Shown here: one piece after another, positions 23,870-35,638 of the stretch
Layout of the letters: every line of letters starts with the position of its first letter
Position numbering within the stretch: the stretch's first letter is position 1
From: Paragyromitra xinjiangensis
Lineage: Eukaryota; Ascomycota; Pezizomycetes; Pezizales; Discinaceae
DNA length: 64,000 bases
Direction of reading: 5' to 3'
Assembly: GCA_038503065.1 (NCBI GenBank)
Contig: JBCAMK010000001.1
Coordinates: 3,534,001-3,598,000, forward strand
Notes under the pieces: model-generated
Seen by the model: only the letters and a program-made list of their open reading frames with translations
What the model was told of the DNA's origin: nothing
Databases searched by the model: none
Translations under genes and position numbers: made by a program

Positions 23870-26070
23870 ATGGAGCAGAACGCGACGTCGCCAGTTACTC
23901 CAAATCATAGTGAGTTCATCTCCGGCCACACTCCAGGAGCGCCTGGTCGGTTTCCCTTTCATAGTTTCAGGCTAACGATAAAGCGTAGTAACTTCGAGTA
24001 AGAAGAAAAGAGTGAGTAAGAAAAAGAAGCAACAGAACAGCGATCAACACGATGCTCTCGCGTCCCGACCAAGTACATCAGGTGGCGGGGAGGAGGTAGA
24101 AGATGAGGACAAGGTCGGAAATAGCGAGGTGCAGGCTGAGGATGAAGACAGCTCGAGCCCTGCGAAAGAGATGGTATAAATAACCTCCCCGCCCCCCCCA
24201 CCCCTTTCTACTCTCTGGAGCTTTCAATTTATTTTGGTTGCCGAGCAGAATAGAGCACTTCCGGCTACGAACGGTAAGAACAACAAGAGTGTAAACGACA
24301 ACAATTCCGATGATGATTCTGGAGACGATACAGCTAGACTACGGGATGGGCTGGAAAAGGAAAAGGCTAGATCCCAAGTGTTAGAGCGGCAGTTGGCATC
24401 ACTGAGGAAGGATCTAATTGAGAAATCGAAATCCGTGGAGGCGACAGTATCAGTCAGACAGGAGGAACTACTGAAGGAAAAGGCTAGATCGCAAGAGCTC
24501 GAGAAAACTGTGCGAGGATTGAGATATGAGCTTGCTCAAAAGTCAGCATCCGCGACACATGACACAACTATACAAACGAAACTTCAATCTCTGGAGGAAC
24601 AAATCTCTGCGCAAAGGGAAGAAGCAGCTGAACTACGAGAATCACTTGAAAATGAGAGAAAAGCTCGTGAAAATGATAGAGCGGTAGCAGATCAAAAGCT
24701 CACAAAAGCCCAAGAGGAAAAACAACAACTGGACACCCAATATAAGACTCTTCTTAGTAGGGTTGCTCATATTAGAACTACTCTTGGTGATAAACTAAAA
24801 TCTGATGCGGTGGGTGGTCTCAAGTTGATAATGTGTCGAGTCTTGGTGACTGAACGTGCGAGAGCTGATCCTCCACCTTTTATAGGAAGAACTCGATCGT
24901 ATTCGGAGCATGATGGAAAATTTGGAGGAAGAAAACCAATCTCTTAGTCAGAATATTCTGGAGCTCCAATCTCAACTGGAAAAGAAAAAAGAAGAGAGTG
25001 ACAGAGCTTCTCACGACCTTTCGATACTCCGGAACAGGATGAACCTATCACAGCAAAATTGGGCGAAAGAAAGGAATGACCTGATTAACGCAGAGAAGTT
25101 CATGTGCGAGGAATTTAAAGCTGCCAAACAAGCTATGCAAGAATGGGAAGTCATTGCGACGGAAGAACGGGCAGTGCGAGAGTCGCTGGGAGATCGTGTT
25201 ATTGAACTAGAGGAGCAGCTAGTCAACCAGCAAGCTGCCTATGACAAGGTGCTGTTTGAGAGGGATAGAGAGTCGAACACGGTTAATGGCCTTCAGAGGG
25301 CTTTGCAGGACATCCAAAATGGTATTGAAACTTGGGTATTTTTGTCACGGGCTCGATCTTACTGACCCCCTACAGCGCGCAAAGTAGAACTGCGAGAGGT
25401 CGTCGGAGGCATGGAAGAACAAATAAACCAGTTGACTTCAAAAGGACAAATCTTTGAGAAGCGGGCGAAAGATGCTGAGGCCCAGCTATCATCAGTTCAA
25501 CAGGACCTTGAGCGTGTTTTGCCGTTTGAGAAAGAAGTTAAAGAAAAGAATCTTCTCATTGGGAAACTTCGGCATGAGGCCGTCACACTAAACGATCACC
25601 TTAGAAAGGCACTTCGTATGCTGAAACGTGACAATGCTGACGATAAGATTGATAAGTACTCTTCCCCACCATGCAACCTCTGAGACTCACCACCTTTTGC
25701 AAAATGTATGACTAACTGGTTCTGTTGTAGACAACTTGTGACGAACGTTTTCCTCCAGTTTGTCAGTATACAAAGAGGTGATTCGAAAAAATACGAAATT
25801 TTGCAACTAATCGCCTCTGTTCTTGATTGGAATGATGAACAACGAGAAAAAGCGGGTCTTGTCCGACCAGGTACCGCAGCAACCTCTCAAAACTCTTTTC
25901 TCAAAACACCGCCCTTATCTCCATTCCACCGCTCTCCAAGCACACCTACCCTGAGTGATGCCTATGAGGGCAGCAAAGATGTAAGGCAAACTTCTACACA
26001 CTATTTATCATCATTGAGGCTGACAATCACTCAGCTTTGGACATCGGTTCTAGATTCAGATAAGTCATAG
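23870..26070 (+). CDS. IMH1: GRIP-domain golgin (Imh1-like)
   Basis: Peripheral trans-Golgi coiled-coil tether recruited by Arl1 through its GRIP domain. Seven exons (23870-23909, 23989-24173, 24249-24809, 24886-25321, 25376-25655, 25731-25980, 26035-26070) give about 595 aa. Seen: a short basic/acidic N-terminus (SKKKRVSKKKKQQ), long heptad coiled coils from about residue 95 to 480, and the GRIP domain at about 500-545 containing QLVTNVFLQFVSIQRGDSKK and YEILQLIASVLDWNDEQREK; the Tyr and hydrophobics used in Arl1 contact are present. A Pro/Ser tail and a final mini-exon (LWTSVLDSDKS) follow. The acceptor of exon 3 could be 3 nt upstream (24246). IMH1 is the yeast GRIP golgin; strict orthology is inferred. 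Confidence 0.87.
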
Positions 26071-27496
26071 CGACCTCACTCCTATACTTTTCGTACTGTG
26101 TACTTTTATAATTTATATATATACTGGGGATAGAACTAGGAGTTGTTGGATTTTAGTCAGCTTTGTTCGCATCTTTTTTTTTATATTTTCGTGAATTTCT
26201 CGTATCTTGTAGATCTCTTTTCAACGAGATGGTAAAGCACGAAATCTTATCCCAAACCCTGTCAAACACTAGTAATGGGCAAGGAAAGGAGGTCGCGTAG
26301 TTGGGATAAAGTGGATTTCAACTGCTCAGCTAGAATGATTACTATCATTCCATTATTCTGTTATGCGCATGAGATTTCCGAATGTTATTGATCGCCAGAT
26401 ACAAAAATCCAGCTATATCGCATATTTTTCTGTACATATCAAATCACCGGGAGTTACTTATCTTTGCTATGAGCCACGTTACGACAGTTGAAATTACATT
26501 TGATAGCACAATGTATGTATGTATAACAATAAGTCGGCTCTATTCGCAGTGCGCAAGTTTGGGTATGCCCAGGTACAAGTAACCTATAGGATACATGTTA
26601 GTGAACTAAAATATTTATAACTCTTGAATACTGTGCCGCAAGGTTCCTTAGTCTTAAGCTTAGTTCTATTGGATTGGTATGAATGGGCCAAGTCTAAGCC
26701 TTTGAGTCAAGCTAAAAGATCAAACTTTAACTTTTGCCAAAGAATCTACACATCATTTAAGCGAGCTCAATAGATATTTAGATGCATAATTTAACATTTA
26801 TTAACATTTATTAGGGTAAAAAATGTAAGCAAATTCTCGTCTACTCTTAAGCGTTTGCAGTAGTATTAAGCTCTTAGGGCCTAAACTTGTCGTACACCTG
26901 CGGTCGAATTTTGATAATTCTACCCTGACCCCACAGCGTATCCTAAGAACGTTATATTCGAGACGATTAGGAGAAATGATGGGAACTGTGTAGCCCGAGA
27001 TTTAACTTTGACTTTATGGTCAAGTCCAGCCCAGGAACGGGTTAACCCACATATGGACTTAGTACCTCTCTTCCTAAAGTACCAAGGCAAAGAGGTTGGT
27101 TTCCCGAAAGTGCGAAAGCACTAGAGTATACAACCCTCATAGTCTTTCTTGTGGGTTCTATAGTTCAGCAAACGCCTGCGCATCATCAGAAAAAACTTGC
27201 GCTGTTAGAAGCTAAGACCCCCATCTGTATGATCTAGCTCAAGGATCACTTCAACAGAACTTTGGGGCGAAAAAGCATTTGCTGGTCCACCACGAGAAAC
27301 ATCTAGGGGTACTGGCAGGCTGTAATAAGTGTGAACACAGCTTGCAACTGTCTTGGGTTCGGAGAACTTAAATTTTTGGGCTAAAAAAAAACGGAGAATC
27401 GCATCTCAGGAACCTTAACCTTTAAGATCAGGGATAAGAGAAAAATGAGTAGAGAGGCTTGTGGGCGAATGAATGAATATAGGCCATTTACCACTA

Positions 27497-27955
27497 CAGT
27501 AAAACCTATCATAATTCCAGCCTATCATATTTCCATACCTATCATATTTCCAACCAGCAGCTACCGCAAACTTCGTTCTATGGGAAAAACCTGTCTTATT
27601 TCCATCCCTATCATAATCCCATTTCCAGCAGATTCCCAGCATATAAATTTGCTAATTTCCAGAGTTACCCGGATAATGAGAAGATTTTTGTAGATATTTT
27701 CAACTTTTTCCACTTGGAAACACATCTCAACATGACCATCCATATCCCCTGTGAAGGCAGCCTCTTTTAGAATGGTTGTTGGTGTGCAATAGTGGTTCTC
27801 GTAGCCTGCTCCTTATGGATATCTTGCTGCCAAGCTCCTGGGTTAGGGTTATCGAGGCTCTAAGCGCCGCCAAGAAACCTATCGAAGTTCCATACCTATC
27901 ATAATTCCAGCCAAACTCCAGGAACAGCCAACTGGAATTATGATAGGTTTTACTG
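27497..27955. mobile_element. MITE with 24-bp perfect TIRs and TA flanks (pogo/Fot1-like)
   Basis: Non-autonomous element of 459 bp. Both ends read inward as CAGTAAAACCTATCATAATT followed by CCAG, a perfect 24-bp terminal inverted repeat. It is flanked on each side by TA (27495-27496 and 27956-27957), the target duplicated by Tc1/mariner superfamily elements; TIRs starting CAGT are usual for the pogo/Fot1 branch. Inside, subterminal copies of CCTATCATAATTCC or CCTATCATATTTCC occur near both ends. There is no transposase frame. The perfect TIRs suggest fairly recent activity. Family assignment rests on TIR start and TA alone. Confidence 0.85.
27895..27947. repeat. Subterminal hairpin in the MITE right end
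   Basis: CCTATCATAATTCCAG at 27895-27910 is followed 21 bases later by its exact reverse complement at 27932-27947, giving a 16-bp perfect stem overlapping the right terminal repeat. Duplicated transposase-binding-type motifs of this sort are common in subterminal regions of MITEs. Confidence 0.8.
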
Positions 27956-29268
27956 TATTACCTTGGCTCCTGAGAACCATCTGAGAAATAGTATCGAAGA
28001 CCTAAAACTACTTCACAACCTGTACAGCCTACGAAACAATAGACCCACGAAAACCGCCCTCCATTAAGTGTTGTATACCTACATCAGATTGGGTATTTTT
28101 TTTTACCCAGCCCCGGCTAATCGTTTTAGCATCCAGCAAGGGTATTGCCCCTGAACGGTAACCCATGCCGGCCCCCGACTACGACTGTGTCGCATGTCAG
28201 TTCTTAAGGGATTCGGGGGCATGAGATTAGTCACTGAGGTAGCTACGTGTACTTCCATTTCAATTACAGGATTGAAATTACTGTTCAATCATGGTCTCGA
28301 GGAATCATCAGTGAGTAATTGCGATTATTAGATCAGTAATTTCGGAAGTGGGAAATTTGCCAAGGCTAGCTTCCAAATGAGCCACAAACGCTAAAACATC
28401 AACGATTCGCCATCACCACCAACTGCAGCGACAGCAACAGAGGGCTGCCAACTCGCCAAATGACGATACCGATAGATGCGAGGGCTTGTTACCTGGTTGA
28501 GTTTGAGTCTGGTGGACCAATTGGCATAAGTGCTCATCTCGCTCAATCGTAATAGGTTCCGATTTGTTCGTTTGATTGGTCGGCTACGCCTGTGTGACGA
28601 ATGGAGACATCCCCTGACCTTAGAGGTTTCATGTTTATCTGCTTGCAGAAAATTTCCGTCACCTTCATTTCGAACCCCTAACACTTTCACGTATCAGTTC
28701 ACCTACTACCCCAGATAATTATGTAGCCTAAGTTGGATAACTAACCAGCTCTTGCTGAATTGAGATATGACAAGATTTGCCCAGGTAATTGTGCAAGCAA
28801 TGCACCCATACCCAACATTAAAGCAACTTGAAGAACCTAGTCTTCGGCGGCAAAACCCCTACTTTGGAGCCCCCAGGGTGAGGTGCTAATTTACGAATGA
28901 TTGCCGTGATACTGCGGTCTCCCGTACTTTCGGTTGGCATATTTTTCGTTCTCTTCCTTTTATTCTTGTGTCCTTCCTCCCCTCCTCCCTTCCTCTCCAC
29001 CCACAACTCTCGTAAAGTTTTGTCCACGTTCTTTATCGTTCTTTTCGGCTTCAATTCCTTCGGGTCTTTGTCACTCCTTCGAATCCAAGTCTCCGCTAGC
29101 CACCAATATCGATCTTTTTCTTCTTCAATTCACCTTCTCATACGACTGCGCATTGATTGCCTCGTGTTTTCAACGCTTTCTAAGGAAAATAAAGAAAGGA
29201 AAGAAAGATTGTCATTTTTGGTCCTTCGCGAACAATAAATATCCAATCAAAATCTGACAGAAAAAACA

Positions 29269-30111
29269 ATGGTTTCCTTCAACACCTTAGTTGTTTGCCT
29301 CAGCACTCTTCTGTCCGTCTGCAGTGCTCGTAGTGGACATGCCCATCTTCACCGCCGTGGCCATCTCCAAGTGAGAGCGGGTTATAATAGCACGGATACC
29401 ATAATTTCGCCCATCGGAACCGGAAAAGTTGCTGTTCCCTCTTCTGTGGAACACACTACCACCACCACCACCACAGATTACACCACCACTGTTACCCAGA
29501 CCAACACCAAGCTTGTAACTGTTACCTATACCTTAGGCAATGGCGCTGTCAAAACTACCACTATCACAAAGGTTAGTCATATTTTGACGATGAGCTTTAT
29601 AGTAGCATGATACTAACTAATATTTAGGCGGAAGAAACTATCCAGACCATAGCTCATGTAAAAAGCACTGTGACTGTTGCCCCTATCGTAGAAACCACAG
29701 CTCCTGCGTTTGTTCCATTTTCGGTCGTTTCTTCAGCCGACCCCCACTCCACAAGCACCACCACCCTGGTTGTGACCGTTGACGGTCCCGAGACGGCCAC
29801 AGTCAACATTGCTGAGGCAGCTACCAGCTCTCCAGCTGCAGCTTGCTCTGTGGAAACTATCTACGTCCCACAATATGTGACCTTGTACAGCACGGTGGTG
29901 AGTGTTTCTTCGGGGTGCTACTTTGGATCCTCAGATTTTTCTCTAACAAATTTGCTAGACTGTTGCTGCTACGCCAAATGCTGTCCACACATCTGTCATC
30001 CCTCCTTACTCCAATAATACCGTCACCTCGAGTACCATCTCTTACGACAGCACTAGTACCACTACATTGAGTGTGTACACCACTGTATATGTTAAACCTT
30101 CAGCAATTTAG
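29269..30111 (+). CDS. Thr/Val-rich secreted cell-surface protein (241 aa)
   Basis: Exons 29269-29571, 29628-29897 and 29959-30111, all phase 0 with GT-AG introns. Seen: signal peptide MVSFNTLVVCLSTLLSVCSA, then a short basic region with LHRRGHLQVR that could be a Kex2-type processing site, and a mature part of repeated TTT, TVT and VTV motifs (TDYTTTVTQTNTKLVTVTYT). There are few Cys (CSVETIYVPQY) and several N-x-S/T sites. The C-terminus (SVYTTVYVKPSAI) has no GPI-attachment tail, so secretion or wall trapping is more likely than anchoring. Composition resembles fungal O-glycosylated wall proteins; no named family recognised. Confidence 0.75.
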
Positions 30112-30918
30112 GTTGTAGATTGTGTAAACGTTCTCGTGCTTGAGGCTGTAGAGTTTGATTTGGGCTGGCATCTTGTTGGGCAAAATTATTTTCTTTGTAG
30201 TAAATTTTTTTAGCTATACCTTTTGTTTTCTTCCTAGAAGGAGGGTGTTTCTTCTCCGGTGGAGAAGGACAATCGATGAAGGTATTTTTTGATATTTTAG
30301 GAAGGGGTTTTAGGCTTTGGTTCGAGAATTTTGAACGTGTAAATCTTAAAACAGGGCTGGAAGTAGCTTGTCTACTCAGATGTCACTCTTGGAAGCGATG
30401 TTTATTCCGAGTAAAAATACCAAGTTCTTGTTTTCTGTCGTATCTCTGGAGCGTATCCCCGCTAAGCTCTTGTTGCACGCTCATTCATGATAGGTTTTTG
30501 CTAGGTCTTGAACTAGTGACTAGCTGGAAGAAAGCACGTACACCTCAATAAATGAACAGAACATGTCACATTATGGATGTGATGCGTCACAACCAAAGGA
30601 AACGGCAAGGAAATTACTTTAGAGAGAGTAGGTTATTGATGTGGATCCGTTTTGCCCGCTTCTCACCTCGAACAGCTAGCCATCGTCATGGACTTTCACT
30701 CGGAAAAGTATGTACAGAAGCTTATGGAAGGTGAATGGTTGCATGTGCATGGTTACCCAACGAACTTTCCGCTTCGCTAGAGCAACCGCAACCCCACGTT
30801 GGCTGTCTCTCTCACACAACAACATCCCTACATCTTCTACCTTACCCTCAAAGCAACCACAGTATCTGTCCGACCATTGTGACCAATTCTTCTCGTCTAC
30901 GAAATCTAGCGAGCTACC
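30112..30918. other. Intergenic region, 807 bp
   Basis: 3' flank of the Thr-rich gene and promoter of UFD2. Three short plus-strand frames without motifs. No further feature. Confidence 0.4.
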
Positions 30919-33900
30919 ATGTCTTCAAATCCTGAATCAGAGGCTGACAAGGTGAGCGAAACTGTTCCTTACTCATGACACACTCTAGCGAAATCATAAC
31001 TAAACTTGCTTCTAGATCCGCAACAAACGCCTTGCGAGACTTCAAGCGTTATCTCAACAGAAGCCCCTTGTAGAGGGTGGCGAGAGCAGTTCTTCATCGG
31101 GAGAAGGCCTCCAAGCTACAGATTTCGAGAGTCAAAATCGTACCACCCCTAACCCATTCACTAAGCTGGGATTGGATCAAACATCGCCGAAGGAGATAGC
31201 TACATCTCCACCCCTAGAAGCCCGCCATGCCGCAAAGACATTTCGGTCGGCGTCGCGACCGGTGACACCAGCGACTCCAGTGGCCCCCTCTGATGGCCTT
31301 AGCCCCGCAGAGGCATGGGAGGATAAGACTTTGAAGCAAATATTTCGGGTTGCTCTACAGGTTCGTGTTCTTGGTAAAATCTCTCTACGCACTATTGAGA
31401 CCTAGTATAGCCAGGGCCGCGGACTGCAGGGTTTCACGTATTGGAAGATCTACGAAGTGATTTGGAGGAACAGGCACTTGAAGGAAAATGTAAGTTTCGC
31501 TCCTTTTAGTAACTTTCAGGATGACAGTGACGTTAACCTTTGCAGCTGCTTACATATCCGTGGGCGCACTGGATCAGTTGATACTTTCAGTGTGCAGAGA
31601 CCCGAAAGTTACGCCAATGGATTACCTAGTTGGTTGTTGGAGACGGGCCTCCGCAATACTGCGCACTACACCCCCGTCAAGGCTAGACGAACACAAGCTC
31701 AATATCTTGAATACTGCAAAAAGGCTTTGTATAAACTACGGAGAATATTGCATTACAATGCCGGATGTGTTTGAGTAAGTTATCGTCATAAACCAGTTGA
31801 GTTCCTGAAATTAAACTGAGACCCCTCCAGGAACGATCACGCATTAGTCAAATTGGACGATCGACTACTCAACGATGCGGAAGATGATCGCGGCTTACCC
31901 CAAGAATTTCTAAGCGACCTTATAGCCCGATCAGATGATAATCCCGACTTGATAGAATATCTCCAGGTAGCAATGCAGGCACTTAGCAGTCGGTTAAGCA
32001 AGATGAGTATGAGTGACAATTACAAACCATACATATCTGCCTTAGGGCGGCTAGTTGCATTCAAACCGCTAGTTGATGTCATTATAAATATGCCTTCCTT
32101 TCTCCCAGACCATGTCCCGGCACATTTAATAGAGAAGAGTGCTCTTTTAGGCCCTTTTTTTCAGCTTTCGCCCCTTCAGGTATTGACCGCCGGTTTAATT
32201 TGTAAATATCGCGAACTAACTGCTGGGGTAGTCACAAGTTTGTCGAACGTATTTCTCTGGAGCAAAAACTAAAAGCCCAACAGCCTTAAATGATGCCACC
32301 AGAGCATTGCGATTGTCTTTGCAAACGATACAGGTAGGAATAATTTCGCTGAATCATAGGGTCCGGCTAATTCTCTCTAGGATCAATTACATCAAATCAT
32401 CATGTTGTTAATACGAGCATCTCCTGTGGCGAAGAGTAAAGTGCTCGATTTTTTCGCACGAGTGATTAACTTGAACAAAAAACGTGGCGCTATCCAGGTA
32501 ATGACCTTTCTAGGGAGTTGGTGGATACGCCATCTAACCTGGCCTAATATTATAGGTCGACCAAGCTACAGTAGCCTCAGATGGATTTATGCTTAACATC
32601 AACGCGGTGCTAAATAAGTTATGCGAACCTATTATGGATGCGTCATTCTCGAAGGTTAGTCTTCTTTGATGTGACTATTAGTTTGCGCGTCTAAAGGCCT
32701 CGTAGATCGATAAAATTGATATCGATTACTTCCGAAAAGGTCCAAGGTTGGATATCAGCGACGAGACAAAACTTAATGCAGACGATGATACAGCAACGGA
32801 TTTTTATTCCAAAAAAGTAGAAGGGGCAAATAACTTCATATCTGAGGTCTTTTTCTTAAATGTTGCGGCTCATCATTATGGCCTCGGCGCCTGTGAGGTC
32901 ACCCATGACCAACTAGCAAAAGATATAGGAGATATGGAGAAACATTTGGAGAGAATTCAGGCCGAGAGGCAGAGATGGATTAACGTAAGTCCCCTCTTTT
33001 TCTAAACTTCGTTTTAGTTTTAGTTTTAGTTTTAGTTTTTTGAGGGGGGAGGATATGGCGACATATACAGGCTACTGACTTAAATAATAGTCACCACAAA
33101 TCGGTATATGGGATCGAAATATAGAGAAAATGAGGGAGCGTATAGATCAAGGAATTGCGTATAAATTTGCCCTTGAGGTTTTCCTTTTTGATGGTCTATC
33201 ACAAATCCGAACTCTTCTATTCATGCGTTACCTTACAACTTGGCTCTTGAGATTGGTTTCACCCGAACATAAATACCCCCAAAAAATGATGAGGTAGGTC
33301 TTTACCTTGCTTTATTTTTTTTGCAAAACCACATGAACTGACAAGCAGTAGTTTACCACTGCCAGAAAAAGCTTCCTTTGAGTTCAGCTGTTTGCCAGAG
33401 TACTTTGTTGAGGACATTGGTCTTTGCTTCGGATTCGTGGGAAGATACCTACCTGAGTGCATAGTCACCACCCAAGTGGACGAGCTAGTTGTTTTCTGTA
33501 CTACTTTCCTTCGAACGTCAACCTATATTAAAAAGCCCAACCTCAAGTCAAAGCTTGTGGAAATTCTGTACTATGGAATTTCTCCTTATCGGGGCAAGGC
33601 AGCTGGTATGCTAGGTGATGTTATTAATGGGCACCCATTCGCTTTACAGCATCTTTTACACGCTCTCATGAACTTTTATATTGGTATGTTTACCCTAAAA
33701 CTTATACTCGCCCACTCTGCTAAAACACCCCAGAAATCGAGAGACAATATTACGAAAAATTCACTGTTCGATATCACATATCCGAAATTGTCAAATCGAT
33801 ATGGTCAAACCTTGAATATAGGAAAAAACTAGATCAAGAGAGCAAGTAAGTTGCCAATCTTGTGGTGAAGAAGTATACGAAGCTAATGAGATGGGAATGA

Positions 33901-34913
33901 AGACAAAACGTTGATTTTTTCGTCCGTTTTGTAGCTCTCCTTCTTAACGACGTGACCTATGTATTGGACAATTCACTTACCGCATTAGCCGAAATCAATA
34001 AAATCCAACATGAGCTTGAAAGTGAAGCAGCAGCTACAATGACTCCCCAGGAGAAAGCTGAAAAAGAGAAGGCGCTAATAAAATCCGAACGAGACGCAAC
34101 ATTATATATGTCCTTAGGCAACGAAACAGTCACGATGCTGAAACTCTTCACATCGGCGATCCCAAATGCGTTCGTCATGCCCGAGATTGTCAACAGACTG
34201 GCGGGTATGCTGGATTACAACCTTGAAGCCCTCGTAGGGCCTAAGTGTAAATCCCTTAAGGTTCGCAATCCGGAGAAATATCGGTTCAATCCTAAGGCGC
34301 TATTATCGGAGATTACGGACGTCTATCTAAATCTTAGGGACTTTCCGCCGTTTGTGGAAGCTATCGCAAGAGATGGGCGTTCTTATAAACCAGAGCTATT
34401 CACGGAGTTGCAGGGCGTGCTTAAGAAGAACAACTTAAAGGGCACACCCGACATTGCAGCATTGGCTAAGTTTGCGGCGATGGTGGAGGAAACTAAGAGG
34501 AGAGAAGACGAGGGCGAAGAGGAGCTTGGAGAAATCCCAGATGACTATTTGGGTATTCGCTTCGTCCCATCGTGTAGTGGCCGACGGTGAAACTGACTAT
34601 TATCGTAGATCCCCTGATGGCAACCCTAATGGAAGATCCTGTGATCTTGCCATCTTCCAAGGTCACAATAGATCGTCACACCATCAAAATTCACTTGCTT
34701 AGTGATCCCAAGGACCCTTTTAACAGGGAGCCACTGAAACTTGAAGATGTCATCCCTAGTATGTTTTACTTCCCTAGCCTTGGTGCACATGATCTACCGC
34801 TGGTTAACAAATAACTTGCAGATACAGAACTCAAACAGCAGATAGACGCGTGGGTAAAGGAAAAACGGGCTGGCAAGCTGCCCATTGCAGACCCAATGGA
34901 TGTGGATGGCTAG
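30919..34913 (+). CDS. UFD2: Ubiquitin conjugation factor E4 (UFD2), U-box ligase
   Basis: Elongates short ubiquitin chains on Cdc48-delivered substrates before proteasomal degradation. Fifteen exons close one frame of 1057 aa: 30919-30951, 31016-31360, 31411-31489, 31546-31774, 31831-32179, 32232-32333, 32381-32497, 32556-32654, 32706-32984, 33091-33293, 33349-33683, 33734-33845, 33903-34552, 34609-34758, 34822-34913. Seen: start [35 protein letters not shown], the Ufd2 core ([50 protein letters not shown]), and the C-terminal U-box ([39 protein letters not shown]). The U-box has no zinc ligands, as expected. Length matches fungal Ufd2. Intron 9 (32985-33090) carries a TTTTAG microsatellite. 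A probable functional link is to the UBX-type Cdc48 adaptor elsewhere in the window. Confidence 0.96.
33011..33042 (+). repeat. TTTTAG microsatellite in UFD2 intron 9
   Basis: About five tandem TTTTAG units inside the 106-bp intron 9 of UFD2. Each unit ends in AG after a T-run, so each resembles an acceptor site. The true acceptor is AATAATAG at 33083-33090. Confidence 0.8.
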
Positions 34914-35638
34914 GAAAAGGTGGGTGTTTGTTCAAATTGGTCTTTATTCCTGGTGATATGTATATTTAATTGGCACCAAGTAAACCAAATCAAGATTGTT
35001 ATATTGCCTGGATGCATGCAAATAGATACTACTATCCAGCGAAGCGCTGTGAATAAGTAATACTTCCTTGTTCCGAGGGATATTTTAAAAGTGCTTTGTG
35101 CACGGCCCTTAGTAGAGAGGACATTGACAAAATTTAATCACGAGGATACATGGTGTTGGTGATTGGATCATAGGTCAGGGAATCGAGTAAAAAAGCACAC
35201 CTGTGTTCGACGATTATCCCCCATCCTAGCGGCAGAGGGTAGAAGGGAAAACAAAAAACAAGCTATAAAAAGACAATACCAAACCAGGACAACTCGAATG
35301 GGGATAATAAGGAACCAACACAAGAAAAACAACTTAAAAAGAGATAAGAAACAATAAAAATAGAAAAAGAAAAATACATGGCCCAACAATTGTTTCCATT
35401 CCTGACATACTTTGCTGCTTCTACCTATGCGGTATCTGAACTGCTTTCCTAGCTTTGCCTCAACTGATGCTTCAATCTCCCGCTTCAAAAGACGCTTGAA
35501 CAATACACCAACTTTGTACCCATTTGCTGCACCATGTTGGGGAATTCGCGAAACGGAAGGGAAAAGCACGCCACCGTTGATTTAAAACACCGTCGCCAAA
35601 CCCGGGACAACCAATCCTACTCTAAAAATTTATCGAAC
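34914..35638. other. Tail-to-tail intergenic region
   Basis: Between the UFD2 and RHO1 stops. A-rich plus strand (35160-35380) gives Lys/Arg-rich chance frames. No gene seen. Confidence 0.4.

Larger units (their letters stand above)
26071..29268. other. 3.2-kb gene desert containing a MITE
   Basis: No gene is supported between the golgin stop and the Thr-rich protein start. The sequence is AT-rich. A 459-bp terminal-inverted-repeat element sits at 27497-27955. The motif TTAACATTTATTAACATTTA near 26790 is a short direct repeat. Pyrimidine-rich sequence at 28930-29010 probably belongs to the promoter of the next gene. The rest holds no feature I can name. Confidence 0.5.

Noticed and set aside
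33011..33042. TTTTAG repeats as an interstitial telomere
   Set aside because: The fungal telomere unit is TTAGGG; the unit here has no GGG and lies within a short intron.
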